Assembly (NCBI RefSeq): GCF_016836705.1
Contig: NZ_JAFCGY010000001.1
Location: 1,426,001-1,490,000 of the forward strand
DNA from: Mesorhizobium caraganae
GTDB lineage: Bacteria > Pseudomonadota > Alphaproteobacteria > Rhizobiales > Rhizobiaceae
Length of the DNA: 64,000 bases
Reading direction: 5' to 3'
The position numbers and the translations under genes are program-made. This document shows positions 9,194 to 17,145 of the stretch, in pieces. The notes beneath the pieces are model-generated. The model did no database searches and had not been told where the DNA came from. It saw only the letters and a list, made by a program, of their open reading frames with translations. Each line of letters starts with the position of its first letter. The stretch's first letter is position 1.

Positions 9194-10054
9194 TTGACTG
9201 CCAGGGATGCCCGCCTTCACGCCTTCCGTTCCGACCTCGCCGATGCCAGGCTGAAAGGCGAGGTTTCAGCCGATCGCTTCGTCACCGGCCGTCCGGCGCG
9301 CATCGCGGCCTCCGTGGCCGATATCCGCAAGGCGCCGCGCCCCGACGCGGGCGTCAACACGCAGGTGCTGTTTGGTGACGATGTGCTTGTCTTCGAGGAA
9401 GCCGAAGGCTGGGCCTGGGTCCAGGCCGAACGCGACGGCTATGTCGGCTATGTCGGTGCCACCATGTTGGGTGCTCGCGAGCATGCGCCCACCCATATTA
9501 TCGCGGCGCCGCGCACCTTCCTCTATCCCGGCCCGGATCTGCGCTTCCCGATCAGCGGGCAATTGTCGATGGGCTCGACGGTGACAGTGACCGGCACTGC
9601 CGAAACGCGCGGCACCCACTATGCGCTGCTGCCCTCCGGCGAAGCGCTGATCGCCGGCCATCTCCGCCCGCTTGGCGACGTGGCTTACGACTACGTCGCG
9701 GTGGCCGAGATGTTTCTCGGCACGCCCTATCTCTGGGGCGGCACCTCCGGCTTCGGCATCGACTGTTCGGGCCTTGTGCAACTGGCCATGCGCATGGCCG
9801 GCCGCAATGTCCTGCGCGATTCCGACATGCAGGCGGCAGGCCTTGGCGAACCGCTCGATCCGGGACCGGATTATGCCGGGCTGAAGCGCGGCGACCTGGT
9901 GTTCTGGAGGGGCCACGTCGCCATCATGACCGACGCCCGCGACATGATCCACGCCAACGGCCACACCATGCTGGTATCGCGCGAAGGGCTGAAGGACGCG
10001 ATCGACCGCATCGGCTATCTCTATGGCGGGCCGACGGGGTTCAGAAGGCCTTAG
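9194..10054 (+). CDS. NlpC/P60 cell-wall hydrolase with SH3-like domains
   Basis: A 286-residue protein. Residues about 30-150 look like two bacterial SH3 modules (VLVFEEAEGWAWVQAERDGYVGYV). The C-terminal half is an NlpC/P60 cysteine peptidase with the catalytic triad in view: Cys191 in GFGIDCSGLVQ, His241 in GHVAIM and His253 in IHANG. Such enzymes cleave gamma-D-Glu to diamino-acid bonds in murein peptides. No signal peptide is visible. The start is TTG 9194; the nearby ATG at 9207 is out of frame. Confidence 0.9.
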   Translation: MTARDARLHAFRSDLADARLKGEVSADRFVTGRPARIAASVADIRKAPRPDAGVNTQVLFGDDVLVFEEAEGWAWVQAERDGYVGYVGATMLGAREHAPTHIIAAPRTFLYPGPDLRFPISGQLSMGSTVTVTGTAETRGTHYALLPSGEALIAGHLRPLGDVAYDYVAVAEMFLGTPYLWGGTSGFGIDCSGLVQLAMRMAGRNVLRDSDMQAAGLGEPLDPGPDYAGLKRGDLVFWRGHVAIMTDARDMIHANGHTMLVSREGLKDAIDRIGYLYGGPTGFRRP

Positions 10055-10060
10055 CCTCTT

Positions 10061-10186
10061 CCTTCTCCCCGTCACTATACGGGGAGAAGGTGCCCGAAGG
10101 GCGGATGAGGGGCGGCGCGAACTTTCGATCGTTGGCGCCGCCCCTCACCTGCCTGCCGGCATCCTCTCCCCGTAAACGGGGCGAGG
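10061..10186. repeat. Compound inverted-repeat element, copy A
   Basis: Begins 6 bases after the NlpC/P60 stop. The left arm starts with hairpin CCTTCTCCCC...GGGGAGAAGG (10061-10090) and runs to GATGAGGGGCGGCGC; after a short centre the right arm reads back GCGCCGCCCCTCA and ends with a second CTCCCC/GGGGCGAGG hairpin. The same sequences occur, arms in the opposite order, at 55189-55368. It is a REP/BIME-like rhizobial element and may act as terminator between the two flanking genes. An open frame through it is not coding. Confidence 0.85.
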
Positions 10187-10257
10187 AAAGCTCTCTTCGA
10201 TCACCTTTTGTTCCGATTTTGCTTGGCGTTCGCGCGCGCGCGCGCTACCTCTTTCGC

Positions 10258-12804
10258 GTGACCGAGCAGCCGCGCCTTGCCGAACAGAATGCCAGTGTCG
10301 CCTTGCCCGAACAGTTCATCAGATGGTTCGGCGAGAAGGGCTGGTCGCCGCGCGCCCATCAGATCGAACTTTTGGCGAGAGCCCAGGCCGGGCAATCGGT
10401 GCTGCTGATCGCGCCGACCGGGGCCGGCAAGACGCTGGCCGGCTTCATGCCGTCGCTGACCGAACTGGCCAACCGTCCCAGGCGCAAACCCGGTCAGGCG
10501 CATTGCGGCATCCACACGCTTTACATCTCGCCGTTGAAGGCGCTGGCAGTCGATATCGAGCGCAATCTCGGCAAGCCGGTGGAAGAGATAGGGCTTCCCG
10601 TCACCATCGAGACGCGCACTGGCGACACGCCCTCGCACAAGCGCCAGCGCCAGAAGCTGGCGCCTCCCGATATCCTGCTAACCACCCCGGAGCAACTGGC
10701 GCTGCTGATCGCGGCGCCTGATGCCAGGCGCTTCTTCGAGGATCTGCGCTATGTCGTGCTCGACGAACTGCATTCGCTGGTGATTTCGAAACGCGGCCAC
10801 CTTTTGGCACTCGGTCTGGCGCGGCTGCGCGCTTACGTGCCCGGCCTGCAGACGATCGGCCTGTCGGCAACCGTGGCCGAGCCCGATGAGTTGCGGCGCT
10901 GGCTGGTCGGGCAAAATCCACCGGGTGAGATGGCCGGTCTGATCACCGTCTCCGGCGGCGCCAGGCCCGACATCTCCATCCTCGACTCGCGCGAGCGTGT
11001 GCCGTGGTCGGGACATTCGGCGCGCTATGCCATTCCCGAGATTTATGAGGCGATCCAGAAGCATCGCATGACGCTGCTGTTCGTCAACACCCGCAGCCAG
11101 GCCGAGATGCTGTTCCAGGAACTGTGGCGGGCGAATGAGGACTCGCTGCCGATCGCGCTGCATCATGGTTCGCTCGATGTCGGCCAGCGCCGCCGCGTCG
11201 AGAAGGCGATGGCGGACAACGCGCTGCGTGCCATCGTCGCCACCTCGACGCTGGACCTTGGCATCGACTGGGGCGATGTCGATCTGGTTGTCCATGTCGG
11301 CGCACCCAAGGGCGCCAGCCGGTTGGCGCAGCGCATCGGCCGAGCCAACCACCGCATGGACGAGCCGTCGAAGGCGATCCTCATCCCGGCGAACCGCTTC
11401 GAGGTGCTGGAATGCCGGGCGGCACTCGACGCGAATTATCTCGGCGCGCAGGACACGCCACCGCTGATCAATGGCGCGCTCGACGTGTTGTCGCAGCATG
11501 TGCTGGGCGTCGCCTGCGGCGCGCCTTTCTACGCCGACCTTCTGTTCGAAGAGGTGCGCAGCGCTGCGCCCTATGCCGGGCTGGAGCGCCAGACCTTCGA
11601 CCGTGTCGTCGACTTCGTCGCCACCGGCGGCTATGCGCTGAAGAACTATGAGCGCTACGCCCGCATCCGCCAGACCAAGGACGGGCTGTGGCGCGTCTCC
11701 AACCCTCGCATCGCGCAACAATATCGGCTGAATGTCGGCACCATCGTCGAAATGCCGGAGCTCAATGTCCGCTATGTCCGGCAAGGCCGCGGCATGGCCG
11801 GACGCGGTGGGCCGGTGCTGGGCAAGATCGAAGAGTATTTCGCCGAGACGCTGCGGCCCGGCGACAACTTCCTGTTCGCCGGCAAAGTGCTGCGCTTCGA
11901 GGGCATTCGCGAGAATGAATGCGTGGTCTCGAACGGCGCCGGCGCCAACATCATCGTGCCAGCCTATGCCGGCGGCAAGTTTCCGCTGTCGACCTATCTC
12001 GCCGAGCAGGTTCGCGGCATGCTGGCCGACAGCGACCGTTGGCAGGCGCTACCCGAGCAGGTTGCCGACTGGCTCAGACTGCAGAAGGAAAAGTCAGTGC
12101 TGCCCAAGCGGGGCGATCTTCTGGTCGAGACCTTTCCGCGCGGCAACCGCCACTACATGGTCGCTTATCCGTTCGAGGGCAGGCTGGCGCACCAGACGCT
12201 CGGCATGCTTTTGACGCGCCGGCTGGAGCGGGCCAACGCCCGTCCGCTCGGCTTCGTCGCCACCGACTATTCGCTGGCCGTCTGGGCGCTCGACGACATG
12301 GCGGCTTTGTTCAAGGCGAAGAAGCCGTCGCTGGCTGCTCTGTTCGACGAGGACATGCTGGGCGACGACCTTGAAGCCTGGCTGAACGACAGCTGGATGC
12401 TGAAGCGCACCTTCCGCACCTGCGCTGTCATTGCCGGGCTGATCGAGAAGCGTTTCCCGGGGCAGGAGAAGAGCGGCCGCCAGGTGACGGTCTCGGCCGA
12501 CCTGATCTACGATGTGTTGCGCAGCCACGAGCCCGACCATATCCTGCTGCAGGCGACCCGCACAGATGCCTCGGCCGGATTGCTCGATGTCAGCAGACTT
12601 GCCGAGATGCTCTCGCGTGTGCGCGGTCGAATCATGCATAAGCATCTCGACCAGATTTCGCCGCTGGCTCTGCCTGTGATGCTGGAGATCGGCAGGGAAT
12701 CGGTCAATGGCGGCGCCAACGAGTCTCTGCTCATGGAGGCCGCCGATCTGGTTGAAGAGGCCATGGGGCCAAGGGCGAAACCGGACCAAGAGGGTCTGAC
12801 TTGA
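10258..12804 (+). CDS. Ligase-associated DEXH-box DNA helicase (Lhr type)
   Basis: An 848-residue superfamily 2 helicase. Motif I APTGAGKT is at about residue 52, motif II DELHSL near residue 168, then the SATVAEPDELRRWL, VNTRSQAEMLFQELW and QRIGRANHRMDEPSK motifs of the Lhr family. The long C-terminal half (WH and beta-barrel parts) completes the family length. It is followed one base later by pdeM, the pairing seen in 'ligase-associated DNA damage response' operons. I chose GTG 10258; the frame is open back to 10090 but those residues are encoded by the repeat element and are unlikely to be protein. The usual partner DNA ligase and exonuclease genes are not adjacent here. Confidence 0.9.
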   Translation: MTEQPRLAEQNASVALPEQFIRWFGEKGWSPRAHQIELLARAQAGQSVLLIAPTGAGKTLAGFMPSLTELANRPRRKPGQAHCGIHTLYISPLKALAVDIERNLGKPVEEIGLPVTIETRTGDTPSHKRQRQKLAPPDILLTTPEQLALLIAAPDARRFFEDLRYVVLDELHSLVISKRGHLLALGLARLRAYVPGLQTIGLSATVAEPDELRRWLVGQNPPGEMAGLITVSGGARPDISILDSRERVPWSGHSARYAIPEIYEAIQKHRMTLLFVNTRSQAEMLFQELWRANEDSLPIALHHGSLDVGQRRRVEKAMADNALRAIVATSTLDLGIDWGDVDLVVHVGAPKGASRLAQRIGRANHRMDEPSKAILIPANRFEVLECRAALDANYLGAQDTPPLINGALDVLSQHVLGVACGAPFYADLLFEEVRSAAPYAGLERQTFDRVVDFVATGGYALKNYERYARIRQTKDGLWRVSNPRIAQQYRLNVGTIVEMPELNVRYVRQGRGMAGRGGPVLGKIEEYFAETLRPGDNFLFAGKVLRFEGIRENECVVSNGAGANIIVPAYAGGKFPLSTYLAEQVRGMLADSDRWQALPEQVADWLRLQKEKSVLPKRGDLLVETFPRGNRHYMVAYPFEGRLAHQTLGMLLTRRLERANARPLGFVATDYSLAVWALDDMAALFKAKKPSLAALFDEDMLGDDLEAWLNDSWMLKRTFRTCAVIAGLIEKRFPGQEKSGRQVTVSADLIYDVLRSHEPDHILLQATRTDASAGLLDVSRLAEMLSRVRGRIMHKHLDQISPLALPVMLEIGRESVNGGANESLLMEAADLVEEAMGPRAKPDQEGLT

Positions 12805-12805
12805 A

Positions 12806-13522
12806 ATGAATTTTTCGCTGGCGCGCGCAACACTGATCGCCGAGGCCGACATGGTCGGCATCGCCGGTGAACGTGCGGTCTGCGATCCGCGCGGCGTGCT
12901 TTATTTCCCTGATCTACGGCTGCTCGCGGTCTCCGACCTGCATCTCGAAAAAGGCTCGTCCTTCGCCAGGCGCGGCGCGCTGATCCCGCCTTACGATACC
13001 GGCGCCACCTTGCTGCGGCTGCAGGCGGTGATATCGGACTACCAGCCTTCGATCGTCATCAGCCTGGGCGATTCCTTTCACGATGGCGGTGGCGCCGAGC
13101 GGATGCATCAATCCTTCCGCGAACGGCTGGAGGCGCTGATGGCCGGCCGCGACTGGTTCTGGGTCGCCGGCAACCATGATCCGGAAGCGCCGGCCGACCT
13201 GCCGGGCGAGACGGTGCGCGAACTCGCCATCGGCTCGCTGCTCTTCCGCCACGAGCCGTCGAAGGTGCGAACCGAGGGCGAAGTCGCAGGCCATCTGCAT
13301 CCCTGTGCGCGCATCGTCCAGCGTGGCCGCTCGGTGCGGCGGCGCTGTTTTGCCGGCGATGGCGGCCGCATGATCATGCCGGCCTTCGGCGCCTTTACCG
13401 GTTCGCTCAACGTGCTCGACCGCGCCTATGCCGGCCTGTTCCGCCGCGAGACGCTGATGGCCTACATGCTGGGCGCCGAGCGCATCTTCGCCATTTCCCA
13501 CGCCATGCTGCGGCCGGGCTGA
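12806..13522 (+). CDS. pdeM: Ligase-associated metallophosphoesterase PdeM
   Basis: A 238-residue calcineurin-like phosphoesterase. Metal-binding motifs appear in order: SDLHLEKG, LGDSFHD, GNHDPEAP, FRHEPS and GHLHPCA. This set and the pairing with an Lhr-type helicase one base upstream match PdeM, described as a ligase-associated DNA damage response endonuclease. The near-zero spacing implies translational coupling with the helicase. Its biochemical substrate in this organism is not evident from sequence. Confidence 0.88.
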   Translation: MNFSLARATLIAEADMVGIAGERAVCDPRGVLYFPDLRLLAVSDLHLEKGSSFARRGALIPPYDTGATLLRLQAVISDYQPSIVISLGDSFHDGGGAERMHQSFRERLEALMAGRDWFWVAGNHDPEAPADLPGETVRELAIGSLLFRHEPSKVRTEGEVAGHLHPCARIVQRGRSVRRRCFAGDGGRMIMPAFGAFTGSLNVLDRAYAGLFRRETLMAYMLGAERIFAISHAMLRPG

Positions 13523-13525
13523 GTT

Positions 13526-14497
13526 CTACGGTATTAGCACGGTAGCGCCGGTCGTCTGCCTCGCTTCGAGCCGGCGATGCGCCTCAGCCACTTCGGCGAG
13601 CGGCATGCTTGTGTGCACGGGGATTTTCACCGCGCCGCTGAGCACGACGCTGAAGAGATCCTCGCTCATGGCGACAACGTCCTCGCGCCTGGCGAGATGA
13701 TGGAACAGCAACTGCCAGGTGGCGAAGAGCGATCCTTTCTGCATCAAAAGCATGATGTCGAAGGACGGGATCGAACCTGACGCTGTGCCGAAGCTGACAA
13801 AGGTGCCGAACGGCCGCAGGCAATCGAGCGAAGCCGGGAAGGTCGCCTTGCCGACGCCGTCATAGACGACGTCGCAGCCTTCGCCACGAGTGATCTCTTT
13901 CACCCGCGCGGCAAAATCTTCCCTGCTGTAGTCGATGACATGGTCGCAGCCATTGGCGAGTGCAAGTTCGACCTTCTCGGGTGAGCCGACCGTGCCGATG
14001 ACGGTCGCGCCGAGATGCTTCGCCCACTGCGTCAGGATGAGGCCGACACCGCCGGCCGCCGCATGCACCAGGATGGTGTGGCCGGCCTCGACGCGGAACG
14101 TGCGGCGCAACAGATATTGCGCCGTCAGCCCCTTCAGCATCATTGCCGCACCCGTCTCGAAATCGATGGCGTCGGGCAGATGCACGACGAAATGCGCCGG
14201 CACGATGCGCTCCTCGGCATAGGCGCCGAGCGTCTCGACATAGGCGACGCGATCGCCCGGGGCAAAGCCGCTGACGCCTTCGCCGACCGCGATGATTTCG
14301 CCGGCGCCTTCATTGCCCGGCGTGAACGGCAAAACGGGTGGCGCATATTCGCCGGTGCGGAAATAGACGTCGACGAAGTTGAGGCCGACCGCCCGGTTGC
14401 GCACGCGGACCTCGCCCGGCCCGGGCTGGCCGATGTCGACATCCTCATAGGTGAGCACGTCTGGCCCGCCATGGCAGTGAACACGGATCGCTTTCAT
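13526..14497 (-). CDS. Quinone oxidoreductase (zeta-crystallin family, MDR superfamily)
   Basis: A 323-residue NADPH-dependent medium-chain dehydrogenase/reductase of the quinone oxidoreductase type. The GroES-like N-terminal part (VGLNFVDVYFRTGEY, TPGNEGAGEIIAVGEGV) is followed by the Rossmann fold with HAAAGGVGLILTQWAK. No structural zinc cysteines are present, as expected for this branch. The start ATG at 14497 was preferred over longer in-frame possibilities because the protein then begins MKAIRVHCHGGPDVL, typical for the family. It converges on pdeM and is divergent from a LysR gene, which may regulate it. Confidence 0.9.
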   Translation of the reverse strand: MKAIRVHCHGGPDVLTYEDVDIGQPGPGEVRVRNRAVGLNFVDVYFRTGEYAPPVLPFTPGNEGAGEIIAVGEGVSGFAPGDRVAYVETLGAYAEERIVPAHFVVHLPDAIDFETGAAMMLKGLTAQYLLRRTFRVEAGHTILVHAAAGGVGLILTQWAKHLGATVIGTVGSPEKVELALANGCDHVIDYSREDFAARVKEITRGEGCDVVYDGVGKATFPASLDCLRPFGTFVSFGTASGSIPSFDIMLLMQKGSLFATWQLLFHHLARREDVVAMSEDLFSVVLSGAVKIPVHTSMPLAEVAEAHRRLEARQTTGATVLIP

Positions 14498-14591
14498 GTT
14501 TTTCTTCCCTGCGCTGTTCATGGGGGAGGGAGATAGCGCGTGAGGAGATATCGCTGTAGACTGATATCGTTGACAACAGAGTTCAAAGAAG

Positions 14592-15464
14592 ATGATATCT
14601 GAACAGATCGGCCTGGACCTTCTTCGCACCTTTGTGGCGGTCTGCCGGCAAGGCAGCCTGAGCAGGGTCGCCGCACAGACCGGCAGAACCCAATCGTCGC
14701 TGAGCATGCAGATGCGCCGGCTCGAGGGACTGCTCCATCGGCATCTGTTCCAGCGCACCGGCCGCGGCGTCGTGCCGACCGCGGAGGGAGAGCTCTTTCT
14801 GGGCTATGCGACCCGCATCCTGGCCCTCGGCGATGAAGCGGTAGCGCGGCTGCAGCAGGCCGGCATTGGCGGCGGCCTGCGCATCGGCCTCGCCGAGGAA
14901 GTCACCACCGCAGCGCTCTCGGCCGCGCTGGGACGGCTGCACCGCACCTATCCCGACATCAGCCTCGACGCCATGGTCGAGCACAGTGTCGCGCTGGGGC
15001 GGCTGTGGAGTGAAGACGCGCTGGATGTCATGATTGCCCCGACATCGGTCGTCGCAGCCGATGCCTTGACGACGTGGAATGTCGAACTGCAATGGGTCTG
15101 CGCTACGGACTATGTGCTGGATCAGGAACGGCCGCTCGATCTCGTCGCCTTCGGTGCAACCTGCCCTTGGCGCAGGCGCATGATTGAGGCGCTGGTTGCC
15201 GCCGGCCGGGAGCACAGGATCGTTCTGTCGTGCCAGAGCGTCACCGGCCTGCAGGCGGCGATCGAGAACGGACTGGGCGTCGGACTGCTTCCACCGGAAT
15301 CGGTGCGCACTGGCTCAATGCGCGTGCTGAAGACATCGGTGCCCGAGCCGCTCATCGTGCAATACGGACTCTATGCGCACGACCGACGGACAGCGGTGGT
15401 CGATGCCGCTATCGAAATCCTGCTGAAGGACTTGCCGGCGGCGCCGGAAGCGCGGGCCGCCTGA
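14592..15464 (+). CDS. LysR-family transcriptional regulator
   Basis: A 290-residue LysR-type regulator. The N-terminal helix-turn-helix is clear (LLRTFVAVCRQGSLSRVAAQTGRTQSSLSMQMRRLE), followed by a substrate-binding-like effector domain. It is divergent from the quinone oxidoreductase with 94 bases between start codons, the usual layout for a LysR gene and its target. The effector is unknown. It ends 7 bases from the convergent soeC gene. Confidence 0.9.
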   Translation: MISEQIGLDLLRTFVAVCRQGSLSRVAAQTGRTQSSLSMQMRRLEGLLHRHLFQRTGRGVVPTAEGELFLGYATRILALGDEAVARLQQAGIGGGLRIGLAEEVTTAALSAALGRLHRTYPDISLDAMVEHSVALGRLWSEDALDVMIAPTSVVAADALTTWNVELQWVCATDYVLDQERPLDLVAFGATCPWRRRMIEALVAAGREHRIVLSCQSVTGLQAAIENGLGVGLLPPESVRTGSMRVLKTSVPEPLIVQYGLYAHDRRTAVVDAAIEILLKDLPAAPEARAA

Positions 15465-15471
15465 CGGCGCG

Positions 15472-16407
15472 CTACCGCCCGTAATAGAGGGTAACGGTGT
15501 GCTTGGCCTCGGCGAAGAACAGCCAGCGCTCGACCAGTATGCCGGCGAACTGAACGATGGCCGCAAGCACCGACAGCACCGCCACGAGCGGCCAAGGCAA
15601 AGCGAATAGAACAGCAAGCAGAAACAAAGCCGGCAAGGCAAAAGCCAGCGCCTGCGTGATTCCTCGCAGCTTGGCGGCGTGCTTGCGGGCGATGCGAAAG
15701 CCCATCTCCTTGAGCAGGTAGTTCTCTTCGGTGTGCGGCCATTCCAGCGAGCGCACCGTGCCGCCGGCAAGCCCGGTTGCCGTGTTGGCGGTGGTGGCGA
15801 TCTCCAGCCTGTCATTGTAGCGCCACGTCGCCAGCTTCCAGCCCCAGCCGAGCAAGGTCAGCAGCAGGGCGGCGGCCACGACCGGGTTCGAGCCGATGGC
15901 GAATGCCTGCAGCAGCGAATTGAGCAGCACGCTGCCGGTCATCACTGAGAAGATGAGGTAGCCGGGCAGCGTGTAGCGGCTGTGCCACTGCGCGATCGGC
16001 TTCAGCGACGCATAGATCATGCCGGTTGTGCAGACGGTGACGACCGCGCCAATGGCCGCGAGCAGCCCTGCAACAGTCACCCAGCCGGTGCGGCCAAAAA
16101 ACACCCAGCCAAGGCCGAACAGCCCGGCCGGAATGAAGGTCGCGACCGAAGCCACGCCTTCGCGCGACAGCCAGGAACTGCGCCATTGCGAGAAGGCGCG
16201 CCAGGCCCGTTCGGGCCGGCCGAGATGGCCAGCCGACGACAACAAGCCGGCGGCGATCAGGCCGAGCGCCAGCCCCATGCCGATGAGGCCGAGCCAGAAA
16301 TCGGCCGGGATGAACCCCAGTCCGCCAAGCACGCCAAGCAGTGCCAGCAGGCCGTAGCCGGCGCCGGTGGCAGTGGTGAAGAAGACGACGGAAAAGGCTG
16401 GATGCAT
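15472..16407 (-). CDS. soeC: Membrane anchor subunit of sulfite dehydrogenase, SoeC-like
   Basis: A 311-residue membrane protein of the DmsC/NrfD-like anchor family with about eight hydrophobic segments, beginning MHPAFSVVFFTTATGAGYG. It includes LGRPERAWRAFSQWRSSWLSREG, typical of DmsC-type anchors that hold the iron-sulfur subunit to the membrane and pass electrons to the quinone pool. It is the last gene of a minus-strand three-gene operon and starts 3 bases after the iron-sulfur subunit gene. SoeC is preferred over DmsC because the catalytic subunit is cytoplasmic and SoeA-like. Confidence 0.8.
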   Translation of the reverse strand: MHPAFSVVFFTTATGAGYGLLALLGVLGGLGFIPADFWLGLIGMGLALGLIAAGLLSSAGHLGRPERAWRAFSQWRSSWLSREGVASVATFIPAGLFGLGWVFFGRTGWVTVAGLLAAIGAVVTVCTTGMIYASLKPIAQWHSRYTLPGYLIFSVMTGSVLLNSLLQAFAIGSNPVVAAALLLTLLGWGWKLATWRYNDRLEIATTANTATGLAGGTVRSLEWPHTEENYLLKEMGFRIARKHAAKLRGITQALAFALPALFLLAVLFALPWPLVAVLSVLAAIVQFAGILVERWLFFAEAKHTVTLYYGR

Positions 16408-16410
16408 TGG

Positions 16411-17145
16411 TCAGTTAGAAAGCATGCGGTCGACCCAGCCGAGGAAACCGCCTTCGGCCTTGACCGCCTCGAGCCTCGGCGCCGCCACTGAAGCTGCACG
16501 CTCGGTGTGGGCACGCGGCGGCAGGTACTTGTTGGTCGGCTTGTAGCCCATCTCTGGCATCAGGTCGACGCCGCCACGGCTGGCGACCAGTTGCGACACC
16601 GCCGAGGCGGGATCGCCGAGATCGCCGAAATGCCGGGCGCTGGTCGGGCAGGCGGCCACGCAGGCCGGCACGCGGTCCTCCTCGGCCAGATTGTCATTGT
16701 AGATGCGGTCGACGCAGAGCGTGCATTTCTTCATCACGCCGACATCGGTGTCGAATTCGCGCGCGCCGTAGGGGCAGGCCCAGCTGCACAATTTGCAGCC
16801 GATGCATTTGCTTTCGTCGATCAGCACGATGCCGTCCGATGCCCGCTTGTAGGAGGCGCCGGTCGGGCAGACGGTGACGCAGGCCGGCGTCTCGCAATGC
16901 AGGCAGGAGCGCGGAAAGTTGACGGTGCGCCCGCCCGCCTCGGTCGTGTGCTCATAGCTGTGCACACGGTTGAACCAGACGCCGTCGACGTCGCCGCCAT
17001 AGGGGTCGATGTCGGTCAGCGGCGCCATGTGACCGCCGGTGTTCCACTCCTTGCAGGCGGTGACGCAGGCCTGGCAGCCGACGCAGGTGTCGAGGTCGAT
17101 GACAAGGCCGAGCTTCTTGTCGGTATGGGTGGGAAGGCAGGTCAT
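16411..17145 (-). CDS. soeB: Iron-sulfur subunit of sulfite dehydrogenase, SoeB-like
   Basis: A 244-residue ferredoxin-type subunit with cysteine clusters for four [4Fe-4S] centres: CVGCQACVTAC, CLHCETPACVTVCP, CIGCKLCSWACPYG, and CTLCVDR with the later CVAACP. It carries electrons from the molybdenum subunit to the membrane anchor. The start ATG at 17145 overlaps the stop of the catalytic subunit gene by 4 bases (ATGA), implying coupled translation. There is no signal peptide. Confidence 0.87.
   Translation of the reverse strand: MTCLPTHTDKKLGLVIDLDTCVGCQACVTACKEWNTGGHMAPLTDIDPYGGDVDGVWFNRVHSYEHTTEAGGRTVNFPRSCLHCETPACVTVCPTGASYKRASDGIVLIDESKCIGCKLCSWACPYGAREFDTDVGVMKKCTLCVDRIYNDNLAEEDRVPACVAACPTSARHFGDLGDPASAVSQLVASRGGVDLMPEMGYKPTNKYLPPRAHTERAASVAAPRLEAVKAEGGFLGWVDRMLSN

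Noticed and set aside
10090..10257. N-terminal extension of the Lhr helicase
   Set aside because: These codons lie in an inverted-repeat element; the GTG at 10258 gives the family-like N terminus.
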